NCBI GenBank assembly: GCA_905221605.1
Contig: CAJNDS010002073.1
Span: 155,717 to 218,216, forward strand
DNA: 62,500 bases
Origin: Symbiodinium natans
Taxonomy: Eukaryota > Sar > Dinophyceae > Suessiales > Symbiodiniaceae
Direction of reading: 5' to 3'
The notes below the pieces were generated by a model, which was not told the DNA's origin, searched no databases, and saw nothing but the letters and a program-made list of their open reading frames with translations. Numbering within the stretch: position 1 is the stretch's first letter; each line of letters opens with the position of its first letter. The position numbers and the translations under genes were made by a program. Below are positions 9,061 to 19,139 of the stretch, in pieces.

Positions 9061-9247
9061 CCACATACTTGTCATGTATTTGAGGTTTCAGATGCTCGGT
9101 GATACCCATTTTCCCCGTGCCTGTTTCAGGGCTGGGGTCTTGCATACAGCCGGTTCAGCCAGAAAGGGCACCGAACTTTTCTTGCGCCGCGAGGTAACCT
9201 AAGAGCAAGGACCATCAGATCCCAAGTTCAGCTTTCAGTTAATCCCA

Positions 9248-9306
9248 GAACCCTGAACCCTAAACCCTAAACCCGAAGCCTGAACCCTAAACACTAAACC
9301 CTAGCC
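9248..9306 (-). repeat. Telomeric tract CCCTAAA, variant
   Basis: Eight units including CCCTGAA, CCCGAAG and CACTAAA. Confidence 0.88.
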
Positions 9307-9424
9307 CCACAGGATCCACGTACCCGTAAAGCAGATACTTGGATCTGAAAGGTAGCGTAGAAAAAACAGCCGTGGGGCCTGTGCCGAAGTATTCCCAGAA
9401 AATGGTATCTGGACCTTTTGGGAT

Positions 9425-9562
9425 TCGGGTTCAGGGTTCAGGGTTCAGGGTTCAGGGTTTAGGGTTTAGTGTTTAGGGTTTAGGGTTTAGGGTTTCGGGT
9501 TTAGGGTTTGGGGTGTTTAGGGTCTAGGGTTTGAGGTATGAAGGGGTTAGGGTTTAGGGTGT
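9425..9562 (+). repeat. TTCAGGG / TTTAGGG tract
   Basis: Four successive TTCAGGG units precede about ten TTTAGGG units and variants (TTTAGTG, TTTCGGG, TTTGGGG). A run of TTCAGGG also occurs at 19510-19540 and 26705-26765. Confidence 0.92.
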
Positions 9563-9672
9563 TGATGGTTATAAAAGTCTCGTGTCGTTTTTGCAGGAGT
9601 CGGTCAAGAGGCTTGCTTCTGTGACATCGCGGGACGACCTCGGTAGCGCGCCTTGGCACGACCAAATCCTAT

Positions 9673-9726
9673 AGCTTTGTCATAGTGGGGTAGCATTTTA
9701 TATTTTTAAGGGTACTGGACAATTAA
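9673..9726 (+). repeat. Family F left part, truncated by family D
   Basis: CTTTGTCATAGTGGGGTAGC, ATTTTATATTTTTAAGGGTAC matches the first half of family F. The rest is missing where the family D copy begins. Confidence 0.65.
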
Positions 9727-9890
9727 GGAGTAGGGAATGAGGGAATTAGGCCCTGTACATACCCTTTAAGGGATGATTATAGGGCCCTATATATACCCTT
9801 TAAGGGATCATGTAGGGCCCTAAACATACCCTTGTAAGGGATTATGTAGGACCCCTAATTCCCGTTCCCTCCTTCCCGACTAAGAACCAG
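9727..9890. repeat. Family D element with internal triplication
   Basis: The left TAGGGAATGAGGGAATTAGG and right CCTAATTCCCGTTCCCTCC, GACTAAGAACCAG ends are inverted. The interior has three consecutive units of about 35 bp (CCCTGTACATACCCTTTAAG, CCCTATATATACCCTTTAAG, CCCTAAACATACCCTTGTAAG). Non-coding. Confidence 0.75.
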
Positions 9891-9974
9891 CCAGAAGGCC
9901 CTTAGCAGCAGGCAGATCTAACAGCGATCAGCCTAAGGGCCGGGATGATAAGCAGCTTCGAGCTTCTGCCCTTT

Positions 9975-10480
9975 AGGGGTCTATAGGGTTTAGGGTTCAG
10001 GTTGTGTTTTAGGGTTTTTTAGGGTTTATAGGGTTTATAGGGGGTATAGGATTTATAGGGTTTGTGGGGTTTATAGGGTTTATAGGGTTTATAGGGTTTA
10101 TAGGGTTTATAGGGTTTATAGGGTTTAGAGGGTTTAGAGGGTTTAGAGGGTTTAGAGGGTTTAGAGGGTTTCGAGGGTTTATAGGGTTTATAGGGATTAT
10201 AGGGTCTATAGGGTTTATAGGGTTTATAGGGTTGATAGGGTTTAGAGGGTTGATAGGGTTTATAGGGTTTAGAGGGTTTATAGGGTTTATAGGGTTTATA
10301 GGGTTTATAGGGTCTATAGGGTTATGGGGTTTATAGGGTTTGTAGGGTTGATAGGGTTTATAGCGGTTTATGAGGCTTCTGGTTTATACGGTTTATAGGG
10401 TTTATAGGGTTTATAGGGTTTATAGGGTTTAAAGGGTTTATAGGGTTTAGGGTGTATAGGGTTTATAGGGCTCAGGGTAC
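9975..10480 (+). repeat. TTTATAGGG / TTTAGAGGG 9-bp array
   Basis: About 50 nonamers. TTTATAGGG predominates, a block of six TTTAGAGGG lies at about 10125-10170, and a more broken second part follows 10369. It reads as GFIGFI or KPYKPY peptides, which are artefacts of the repeat. A smaller pure TTTATAGGG array lies at 29217-29300. Confidence 0.97.
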
Positions 10481-10737
10481 TTCGCCTAGCCAACGAGGTA
10501 GGCCTGTTGTTCTTACGCTTGGGTTTTGAGTTGATCTGATATAGAGCGTTGGGTGCAATGGTTTTAAACTGCTTATACACTTTTTTTATAACAGGGTTTT
10601 GCTCTAAACCCAAAGGCTACGTTCCTTGTATGCATTCCCCCAGAAGGATTCGTAGGTGACCTACTACACAACAAGGCTTCGGCTTCTGCGTTAGTCACCC
10701 TGTGGCCTGCAATCTCCCCAATACTGACCCTACAATC

Positions 10738-10778
10738 GCCCTAAACCCTAAATCCTACACCCTAAACCCTAAACCCTC
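10738..10778 (-). repeat. Telomeric tract CCCTAAA
   Basis: Six units with TCCTACA variants. Confidence 0.9.
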
Positions 10779-10916
10779 AACGGTGGGCCTGCCACAACTT
10801 GGAGCGCATTTTCTGCGCAGTTTCGTTGCTTCCGCCTTCTGGGAGCTTGTACTTGAGGAGGTTTCTAGAACTGAAAGGCTGGTCCGAGGTTATCTGCCAA
10901 TTGCTTAAGAATCCTG

Positions 10917-11026
10917 CCCCCCCCCCCCCCCCCCCAAAAAAAAAAAAAAAAAAAAAACTACAACAAATAGATAAACATAATAATTATATATATATATATA
11001 ATTATATATATAATTGTAATTATATA
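10917..11026. repeat. Poly-C/poly-A run then TA-rich repeat
   Basis: About 20 C, about 21 A, then an AATTATATATAT palindromic AT block to about 11026. Low complexity only. Confidence 0.95.
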
Positions 11027-11332
11027 CTTCCCTATCAGGAGGGTCTATATCCCCAAGGCTCCCCCTAATCCTACCCCCTAGTTAGAGTCCTACTTCTACC
11101 ATATCCTTATGTATCCATATCAAGCCCAATGACATCAACCTTCGAGTAGGATTGATTTGGGTTGTCCCACAGAGCTCACAAGAAGCCCGCTAGGGTTTAG
11201 GAGGGTTTCGGTTGGCCCTGAAGGCTCGCGAAAGCTCTCACCATATCCCAACCCCAGGGCTCCAGGAAACCCGAAACCCTTAAACCCTAAACCCTAAACT
11301 CTTGAATCTGTCCAAGGTTCGAAGTATGGGCG

Positions 11333-11453
11333 TTGGGAATGCTCCTGCTTATACTAGGATGAGAATTATTCCCTAAACCCTAAACCCAAAACATCCCCCC
11401 CCCCTATGATAGTCCCCAGTAGGACTGGGTATAAGGCGGAACATCCCAACATG
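11333..11453. repeat. Family B element carrying a telomeric tract
   Basis: The left arm TTGGGAATGCTCCTGCTTAT and the right arm ATAAGGCGGAACATCCCAA are the two ends of family B. Between them, at about 11371-11389, are CCCTAAA units, followed by the C-run and AGTCCCCAGTAGGACTG block of the normal interior. Confidence 0.7.
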
Positions 11454-11686
11454 GACCCTTGATTTGGGTCCTTTGATACATAACGCTTGTATTCATTAAA
11501 CTACAAGACTACAAGAGTAGGATTGTTCGGCACACTTTTTGTCATTCCTAGGTTACTCTTGGGTCAAGAATTCAGGTGGCCTTAAGCCCTAAGCCCCCTT
11601 GTCAAGACCAACCCTTACGAAGTACCTTGTCATAGAGCCCTTACATCCCTGGTTTCAAGCTTTGAATCTGAAAGTGCCAAGTCCAG

Positions 11687-11844
11687 CCCTAAACCCTAAA
11701 CCCTAAACCCTAAACCCTGAACCCTGAACCCTGAATTCCAGGATGGGGAAGGCTTGGCATCGAGCCCGCCATTCCCGCCGCCAGAGCCTAGATGCATGTG
11801 GATGAGGGTTTAGGGTTTAGGGTTTAGGGTTTAGGGTTTAGGGT
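11687..11844. repeat. Inverted pair of telomeric tracts
   Basis: 11687-11734 is CCCTAAA ending in three CCCTGAA units. 11805-11844 is perfect TTTAGGG. Seventy unique bases separate them. Confidence 0.93.
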
Positions 11845-12025
11845 AAGTTTTTGACTCAGAGTCTATAGGGCTTAGTGTGTCTTGAGTTTGGGGCTAGCGC
11901 TCAAACCTTTGCATCTCCATGAATTTGCAAGTGGTAGTTCGCTTGGGGCTTGGGGTTGGGAGCTCTAGGGAGGGTTCCAACGCGCGAAGAGCCCAGGCCC
12001 TAAGCCTTATCCAAGGACCTTCGGT

Positions 12026-12112
12026 CCCTAAACCCTAAACCCTAAACCCTAAACCCTAAACCCTAAACCCTAAACCCTAAACCCTAAACCCTAAACCCTA
12101 AACCCTAAACCC
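12026..12112 (-). repeat. Telomeric tract, 12 perfect CCCTAAA
   Basis: No variant unit in 87 bases. Flanks are CTTCGGT and GGTTTGGGG. Confidence 0.97.
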
Positions 12113-12401
12113 GGTTTGGGGTTTTCGTTTTTCGGTTTCAAGCGGGCTTGGGGCCCTATGTTTAGAAGGTTTGAGGGTTTGGGCTTTGGGGCTTGGAGTT
12201 TGGGCAGTGTTTTTCCATCAGCTTTGAAGGCTCAACAAGTGCTTAGGGCCAATAAATTTTGGTTTCGGTAAACCCTAAACCCTAAACCCCAAACCCTGGG
12301 TTCGGCAGGGCTTGGGCTTGGGGTTTATTTAGCCTAGGGACCGTACCGACCCAGAGCAATCCGCAACGGCCTCTTTAAACCGTATCAACCAGAAGCCCCA
12401 T

Positions 12402-12783
12402 AAACCCCTGTAAACCCCATAAACCCTATAGACCCTATAAACCTAAGCCCTAAACCACAAACGCTAAACACTAAAACCCGAAACCCTAAAACCCTAGAAC
12501 CCTAAAACCCTAAAACCCTAAAACCCTAAAACCCTAAAACCCTAAAAACCTAAAACCCTAAAACCCGCACCCTGCACCCTAAACCCTAAAACCCTAAACC
12601 CTAAACCCTAAAACCCTAAACCCTAACCCCTAAACCCTAAACCCTAAACCCTGAAACGAACGTCCTGCACCCTCAACCCTAAAACCCTTTAAAACCTAAA
12701 CCCTAAAACCCTAAAACCCAAACCCTAAACCCCTAAACCCTAAACCCCTAAACCCTAAACCCTAAACCCTAAACCCTAAACCC
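12402..12783 (-). repeat. Octamer-rich CCCTAAAA tract
   Basis: Starts as CCTATAAACC variants, becomes a run of CCCTAAAA octamers (about 12480-12720), and ends as CCCTAAA/CCCCTAAA. The 8-bp register sets it apart from the ordinary heptamer tracts. Confidence 0.95.
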
Positions 12784-12854
12784 AGGAGAACCCGAGCGCG
12801 CCGACTGACATGCCGCGGATTCTCAGCTCGGAGTCAGGCGCCTCGGCCAGGACG

Positions 12855-12871
12855 ACTCCCTGGTTCTTGTA
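12855..12871 (+). repeat. Family D left terminus cut by a telomeric tract
   Basis: TCCCTGGTTCTTGTA is the left terminus of family D (compare 26791). The expected GGGAATGAGG is replaced by AGGTTTAGGG, the start of the next tract. Confidence 0.6.
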
Positions 12872-13048
12872 AGGTTTAGGGATTTTGGGGGTTTGGGGTT
12901 TAGGGCTAGGGTTTAGGGGTTTAGGGTTTAGGGGTTTAGGGTTTAGGGGTTTAGGGGTTTGGGGTTTAGGGGTTTGGGGTTTAGGGGTTTAGGGTTTAGG
13001 GGTTCAGGGTTGAGGGATTTAGGGGTTAGGGCGGTTCAGGGCTTAGGG
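12871..13048 (+). repeat. Octamer-rich TTTAGGGG tract
   Basis: Alternating TTTAGGGG and TTTAGGG units, with TTTGGGG variants, facing the CCCTAAAA tract across about 85 unique bases. Confidence 0.95.
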
Positions 13049-13387
13049 CACCATCTCTGCGCCTGGTAAGCATGATTCAGGTTTACAGGGTTTATCGGGT
13101 TCCTAAGATGTTTAGGTTCTAGGTAGGATAAGGGGGACCCTTAAAAGGGAACCCTTCTGAACCCTCTTCTGACTCTCTTAAACAGGTGTCTGTATTCTCA
13201 AGGGTCCCCCTACTTCCTACTTGTATCCACTATTAGGGCTTCTAGGGCTTTAAGGGTTTATGGGGGGAGGGGGGGGGGGTTGGGGCTTTTAGGGTTCGTA
13301 GGGTGTATAGGGGTTCTAGCGTATTTAGGGTACAGAGGGTCACAAGATAGTTACATGGTCCTGGTTATGGGCTCTTAAGCTGGGACC

Positions 13388-13482
13388 CCTTCCATTAATA
13401 GGGGTGCCCTCATATACCCAAAATATTGTACCCCTCGTAGTAGGAACCCCAAAAAAGGGGTACCCCGACTGTCGGAAAGGCC
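13388..13482. repeat. Family G element, diverged
   Basis: AATAGGGGTGCCCTCATATA, TACCCCTCGTAGTAGGAACC and GGGGTACCCC...GTCGGAAAGGCCCA follow the block order of family G (compare 56034-56137). Confidence 0.5.
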
Positions 13483-13510
13483 CATATTTCAGAACCCAAC
13501 CCCAAACCAT

Positions 13511-13613
13511 AAGCCTTTGTCATAGTGGGGTAACATTTTACATGCTTAAGGGTACTTAAACTCAACAAAGAAATGATACTTAAGTCACTAATTCTATCCC
13601 AAACCATGAACGA
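13511..13613 (+). repeat. Family F element
   Basis: Complete: CTTTGTCATAGTGGGGTAAC at the left, ATCCCAAACCATGAACGAG at the right. Read on the other strand it gives the peptide SLSTLKHVKCYPTMTK, which recurs at 31.5 kb only because the element does. Confidence 0.8.
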
Positions 13614-13927
13614 GAAGCCCCTAAACCTCAGGCCTTGAACCTCCTTCGTCTGCAGAGGCCAGCTGTATTCCGCCTCATCGGTTTAGGATTCAGTTTCAGC
13701 ATTTAGGGGTTTGGGGGAGGGTTTGGGGGGTTTCAGGGTGAAGGGCCTTAGGGCGAGTTTTTTCCGGATTTCGGGCTTAGAGGTTTCAGGGATTGGGGCT
13801 TAGGGTTTCCATATTGAGTGTGTAGGCGTGTTTTCAGCTGACTAAAGCCTAAACCCGAGACCCTCTGTTTAGTCCTGCGGGCCGAACCCCAACAGCTGAG
13901 ACCCTTTAACTTCAGCAAGGGGCCGAG

Positions 13928-13995
13928 AAACCCTGAACCCTAAACCCTAAACTCTAAACCCTAAACCCTGAACCCTAAACCCTAAACCCTAAACC
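13928..13995 (-). repeat. Telomeric tract CCCTAAA
   Basis: About nine units with ACTCTAAA and CCCTGAA variants. Confidence 0.93.
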
Positions 13996-14098
13996 CCCAA
14001 AGCTTTCAGCGGCCTCGCGGAAGGTCTTGCCCCGGTACTCGTGTAGGCCTCTCGGCATCGTTTGGGAGACAGCTTTCGGCTTCTGCACTATACGGTTT

Positions 14099-14314
14099 CC
14101 CTAAGGCCCATGTACCTCTGTGGTGCTTTACTGTAACTTTAGATCCTTAGCCTTTTTGGGTTTATTGGGCTTCTTAATAAGGCAGCTGCAAATTCAATTT
14201 ATAGCTACCTTGCTAAGTGCAGCCATGTTACTCATATGGTATATAGTTGGGCCCTAAAGCTATGATATGGGAACCCGTTAAGGCCCAAGTATGTACTATG
14301 TAAAGCTACTATAT
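14099..14314. repeat. Family A element, interrupted
   Basis: The left end CCCTAAGGCCCATGTACCTC and the right half GGTATATAGTTGGGCCCTAA to GGCCCAAGTATGTACTATG are both family A. About 105 bases of other sequence lie between (14126-14230), probably a secondary insertion. Confidence 0.55.
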
Positions 14315-14319
14315 ATAAG

Positions 14320-15590
14320 AACCCCTTTATAAAAAGAGCGGCGCGGTAACCCCGCACACCGGTAACCTCTAAAATCAATTAGTTTACATAGCCCGTGATA
14401 CAGCCGTGATTACGCCTCCCCCAACCTCCCTGCCTTTTTGTTACGCCAGAAAGACTTTGGTGTCATTTGGAGAAAACTGTTTCTCTATCACTCTCCACTT
14501 CTCTGATTTTCGAAGAATACGAAACAAACACCATGCAAACTGGGTAGTTCCAGCCAGCCATAGTTGAAAATTCTGCGTCAAAGCGCTGAGAAAATTACTG
14601 CTTCGAACCGCTGACAGTGTTGCGGTTTTTGGAGCTAGTTCCCGGATGCTCGGGGCCTTGATTCTCGCTGGAAGTGAAGAGAGCACGGGCTCCATAGATT
14701 TGACCAACGAGAACAGGCGAAGAGCTAACGCCTGCGGAAGAGTCCCAGGGAGGTCGAGGGCTAGGAGAGTGAGGTTATGGTTGTGATTTGAGTGCCTCCG
14801 GTGTCGTCAAGCGCCGTGCTCGTGACTTGCGAGGCCAGATACGACAGTGTGTGCTCGCTCGACTTCTCGTCGCTCTGTTTTTCCCCACTCGAAATGCTAA
14901 AGTACTTTTCCTACACAGTTACAAACACCTCTTGCAGGCCCGCCGATTGCGCAATGTTGGTCCAGTCAACATCAAGTCAATGCCGATCGTTGCGTTACGT
15001 TTCGTACAACATCCAAAACTGACTTTTGCACGGCCCCGACTGTTTCTGCTAGAGCCCAAACCATCGTTGGGGCCCAAAATCGAGGAAACTGCGCCGCTTG
15101 ATACGCAGCTATTTGGGAACCCTCGTTTTGCGCTTCTTTTCCGGAGCCAAAATTGGGCTCAAAAATGGGGCCGTAAACGTGGCGAAGAACGTTGAAGCGC
15201 ACAGGGGTCTGGCTCAAGATGCACCCAGGCATAGCATGTCCAGCGCGCCAGGCCCGCTAGCCGCCAATAGAGGTGTTGCTGTGAGATGTGGCTTGCTGGC
15301 CAAGCTGGGTTGCAACTGTGGGGGTCCTTCCAAGCGTCATAGGTTTCTTCTCGTGGCATTTGAGACCCTTAAACGGGGTTCGTGAAACTCCACATAGTTG
15401 CCGCGTGTTTCCACATAGTTGCCGCGTGTTTGCGTTCAATTTATTTGCTGGAGACTGGTGGTTCGACTTAGCGATCACGTGACTATCGCGTGATCGCCAA
15501 TCGCGCCTGTATCGCGGGCCATATCACGGAATATTTAAGAAGAGTTTACCGACAATAGGGGTTACCGCTCTATTCTCTTTACTTTAGGGC
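14320..15590. other. Tract-free island with unrecognised open frames
   Basis: The longest stretch without telomeric tracts or named elements. Overlapping frames of 60-135 codons exist on both strands, including 14441-14707 (-), 14788-15195 (+) and 14972-15232 (-). None resembles a family I know. The divergent pair 14441-14707/14788-15195 could be exons, but heavy overlap of frames on both strands argues against choosing one. Internal features are a 21-bp tandem duplication at 15391-15432 (CCACATAGTTGCCGCGTGTT) and a 9-bp perfect stem at 15472-15498. Confidence 0.4.
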
Positions 15591-15653
15591 CCAAGTACCC
15601 TTAGGGTCTGGAGTCCAGCCTAGTGAGTTGACCAAATGGGGGGGGGGGGGGGG

Positions 15654-15740
15654 GGTGGGTTCCGAAATGAGGTCCTTGTTCTAAGGGAATCCTGTTATTT
15701 GGGATCCATATTGGAGGTCCCGTATTTTCGTAAACCCCCA
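15654..15740. repeat. Family G element
   Basis: GGTTCCGAAATGAGGTCC at the left and CCCGTATTTTCGTAAACCCCC at the right form the terminal inverted repeat. The centre is AAGGGAATCCTGTTATTTGG. It adjoins a G-run at 15639-15655. This uninterrupted copy is the reference for the tract-bearing copy at 23161. Confidence 0.75.
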
Positions 15741-15744
15741 AATC

Positions 15745-16380
15745 TGTTTTTAAGGCACTGGGTTCAGTGTTGATCATGTAGGGGCTTAGGGTCCGTATGC
15801 GAAGTCGGTGCAGAGAGAGAGAGATTCCTGACACCCTTGCTGGTTTGTTTACAGGTCTGTAATCCTCTGAAGTTTGAAGTTCCCCAAACGAGAATCCCTG
15901 ACCCTTAGGATATGAAGAAAAGCTCCTTGGGGTTCAAGAGGATCTTATCAGATGGGAGGTTTTGCAGGGCCAACCTAGCAAGGAGTGCTCAGCAGAAGTA
16001 CCGGACATTCTTGGATGTTGGATCCCAGAAGTCTGCACGCAGTACCTTTCAGTATTTGGTTCCAAAGTCCCCAACAAGCATGGGTCTTGGATTCCATAGT
16101 GCTGATTTTAACAGTATGCTTCATCCCCCCCATCGCGCGCAGATCCAGTGTCTCTTGTTTCCTTGACTGGGTCCCCGGGTCTTCCCTGGGGATGGTGAAG
16201 GAGGGGTAAGGGTGGAGTCCCTCCCACAGCGCGCAGCCCCTGGTTTTCCTAGAAGCCTCTTAAACCTTGCTTAGAAGCCCCTTGCGACTTAGGAAGTCTG
16301 ATTAGTATCCCCTAGATACCCTTTCTGATCCCCATGGCCTGCTTTACTGCGCCTACATGCTAAGCCAAAAGGGTTTCAAC
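15745..16380. other. Unique sequence, no gene recognised
   Basis: A short GA run at about 15814 and no tracts. Open frames of 74-84 codons (15912-16166 and 15985-16209, both +) overlap in different frames and have no recognisable similarity. Confidence 0.4.
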
Positions 16381-17405
16381 CCCAAACCCTAAGCCCTAAG
16401 CCCTAAACCCTATAAAGCCTAAACCCTATACGACCTAAACCCTAAGACCTAAACCCTAAGCCCTGAGCCCTATAAAACCTAAACCCTAAACCCTAAAGCC
16501 TAAAGCCTAAACCCTATACAACCTAAAACCTAAACCCTAAACCCTAGAAACCTAAACCCTAAAACCTTAACCCTATACAACCTAAGCCCAAAAACCTAAA
16601 CCCTAAACTCTATTAAACCTAAACCCTAAAACCCTAACCCTCTACAACCTACACCCGAAATCCTAAACCCGAAACCCTATAAAACCTAAACACGAAAACC
16701 CTAAACCCTCTACAACCTACACCCGAAACCCTAAACCCTAAGCCCTATAAAACCCAAACCCAAAAACCGTAAACCCTCCACAACCTACACCCGAAATCCT
16801 AAACCCTAAACCCTGTAAAACCGAAACCCTAATTCCCTGAACCCTCTACAACCTACACCCGAAATCCTAAACCCTAAACCCTATAAAACCTAAACCCTAA
16901 AACCCTAAACCCTCTACAACCTACACCCGAAATCCTAAACCCTAAACCCTATAAAACCTAAACCCTAATACCCTAAACCCTCTACAACCTACACCCGCAA
17001 TCCTAAACCCTAAACCCTATAAAACCTAAACCGTAATACCCTAAACCCTCTGCAACCTACACCCGAAATCCTAAACCCTAAACCCTATAAAACCTAAACC
17101 CTAAAACCCTAAACCCTCTACAACCTACACCCGAAATCCTAAACCCCAAACCCTATAAAACCTAAACCCTCTACAACCTACACCCGAAATCCTAAACCCT
17201 AAACCCTATAAAACCCTAAACCCTAAACCCTATAAAACCTAAACCCTAAAACCCTAAGCCCTGTACAACCTACACCCGAAATCCTAAACCCCAAACCCTA
17301 TAAAACCTAAACCCTCTACAACCTACACCCGAAATCCTAAACCCTAAACCCTATAAAACCCTAAACCCTAAACCCTATAAAACCTAAACCCTAAAACCCT
17401 AAACC
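16380..17405 (-). repeat. 68-bp satellite built of telomere-like units
   Basis: The anchor word CCTCTACAAC recurs at about 16639, 16707, 16775, 16843, 16911, 16979, 17047 and 17115, exactly 68 bases apart. It recurs again at 17168, 17260 and 17313 (spacings 53, 92, 53). Each unit is CCTCTACAACCTACACCCGA, AATCC, then CCCTAAA, CCCTATAAAACC and CCCTAAAA words. The last spacings show a 145-bp duplication. The left part (16380-16640) is more diverged. Confidence 0.95.
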
Positions 17406-17499
17406 CTAAGTTCATGTGAGATGGAGATCATTCCAAGCACCGAGGGCTCCCAGCATCCACAGTCGGCCCCAAGCTTGGAGGTTTGTTCGGGATTTCAAG

Positions 17500-18140
17500 G
17501 CTTTGTATTGAGCTTTCCGTGCTGTCTGTTAAGGACTTTAAGGGTGTTAGGGCTTTTTGGTGGGTTGTTTGTTTTGAATCTCGGGGGGGGTTTAGGGCGT
17601 TTTGGGATTGTTCAAAGCTTTTTGGGGCTTTAGGGTGTTTTTTGTTTTTGTGAGTTTAGGGGTGTTCAGGGCTTTGAGGGTTTTTTCCTGCGTTTTAGGT
17701 TTTTTTTGTTAAGCCTTTCCCGGGCCTTTTTTGCTGGTGTTTAAGGGAATCTTAGGTGTTTGTAAGGCTTTTCGTCGGGCTTTTTAGGGCTTGTCGGTTT
17801 TTTGTTTAACGTAATTAAGTTGTTTTGGGCGTTTATGGTTTTGTAAGGTTTGCTTTAGTAGTTTTTAGGGCGCTTAGGTGCCTTTTTTTACGGCAATTTA
17901 GCGGTTGTTAGGGTTTAAGGATTTTTTGGGCTTTTCAGTGGCGTTTAGGTCTGATTTTGCGTTCTTGTCAGCAGCTTTAGGGCTTTTAGAGCCTTTAGTG
18001 ATTTTGGGCATTAGGGCCGGGGGCTGGAGGGCTTTTAGGCTTGTGAGTTTCGGGGTTTTAGGTGTTTAAAACTTGGGGTTTTTTAAGGTTTTGGGATGTT
18101 TGAGGGCTTGTTGGGATTAGGGGGGCAGGGTTGCAGCTTT
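17500..18140 (+). repeat. T/G-rich degenerate region
   Basis: Strongly strand-asymmetric, made of words such as TTTAGGGCTTTT, GGTGTTTAGG and TTTTTGTT, with no regular period. It may be an old decayed TTTAGGG block. The 70-codon frame in it is glycine/leucine low complexity. Confidence 0.55.
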
Positions 18141-18204
18141 TTTTTATTTCGGGGATCCGTGGTTTAGGGTGTTAGGTTTGTAGCGGTTCAGAATGACAGG
18201 AAAG

Positions 18205-18349
18205 ACTTGGAGCTTCAGGGTACTTCTTAACACAATAATAGCTGTACTCTTCACCCAATTATAACCACATTGGGGCACTTGAGGGGCTTTCAAGTGGGTT
18301 ATAAGTACAGTTATAGTTGGTGAATAAGTACCCTGAACCTCCAAGTAGG
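18205..18349. repeat. Family C palindromic element
   Basis: ACTTGGAGCTTCAGGGTACT at the left and GTACCCTGAACCTCCAAGT at the right. Inner arms GTACTCTTCACCCAATTATA and TATAAGTACAGTTATAGTTG are partly paired. Confidence 0.75.
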
Positions 18350-18443
18350 GTTTTGTTCTTTGTTGTTTGGCTCGGGGGGTTATGCGATGTTCATGTCGCC
18401 TAGCTCAGAGCTTAGCAAGCCGAAATCTTCGCCCGAAGCTGTG

Positions 18444-18605
18444 GGGTTTAGGATTTATAGGTTTTCAGGGTTTAGGGCTAGGATTTATAGGTTTAGGGTT
18501 TAGGGTTTAGGGATAGGATTTATAGGGCTTAGGGTTTCGGATTTGATTAGGATTTAGGGTTTAGGGTTTAGGGTTTAGGGTTTGATTAGGGTTGAGGGTT
18601 CAGGG
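18444..18605 (+). repeat. Degenerate TTTAGGG/ATTTATAGG block
   Basis: Mixture of TTTAGGG, GGATTTATAGG and TTTGATTAGGG units. Confidence 0.85.
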
Positions 18606-18699
18606 CCTCCCCATCTTTTCAAGCGGTCTTTCAGCACCCATAGCCCGGCACCTCCGCCATGCTTAGCTCGCACAGCCCCTCACTTCGGGAATGTCCTCC

Positions 18700-18862
18700 T
18701 AGGGTTTAGGGTTTAGGGTTTAGGGTTTAGGGTTTAGGGTTTAGGCTTTAGGGGTTTAGGGGTTTAGGGGTTTAGGGTTTAGGGTTTAGGGTTTAGGGTT
18801 TAGGGTTTAGGGTTTAGGGTTTAGGGTTTAGGGTTTAGGGTTTAGGGTTTAGGGTTTAGGGT
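18700..18862 (+). repeat. Long telomeric tract TTTAGGG
   Basis: About 23 units. Only a short TTTAGGGG block near 18746-18772 departs from the heptamer. The left flank AATGTCCTCCTA recurs at 18999-19010, where it is again followed by TAGGGTTTAGGG. Confidence 0.97.
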
Positions 18863-19139
18863 CGCAATGGCGCAGAAACCAAAGCCGCAGACTCTGAACT
18901 GCCCAGGTCCTCTCTCAGTGATGGGTCTTGTTTTGTGCCGCGACCATGCTGGATTCTTGGGCTGTTGATCGGCACCCATATTCCACGTGCAACTAAGCAA
19001 TGTCCTCCTACGGCGTAGGGTTTAGGGTCTAGGGTTCAGGGTCCTGTGGACCAGAAAGCCTTTGAGAGGATCATTTGGCGGCCAAGCAACCCTTGCTATA
19101 TCTTGGTTTTTCCAAAAGGCCCATGTGCCTATAACGCGC

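Noticed and set aside
10064-10613. GFIGFI and KPYKPY repeat proteins
   Set aside because: Nonamer TTTATAGGG read in frame on each strand; no start context or non-repeat domain.
15140-15170. GAGCCAAAATTGGGCTC as a spliced-leader relic
   Set aside because: It is a short local palindrome; similarity to the leader is about ten bases on either strand.
16380-17405. CRISPR array
   Set aside because: The regular 68-bp spacing comes from tandem telomere-derived units without unique spacers.
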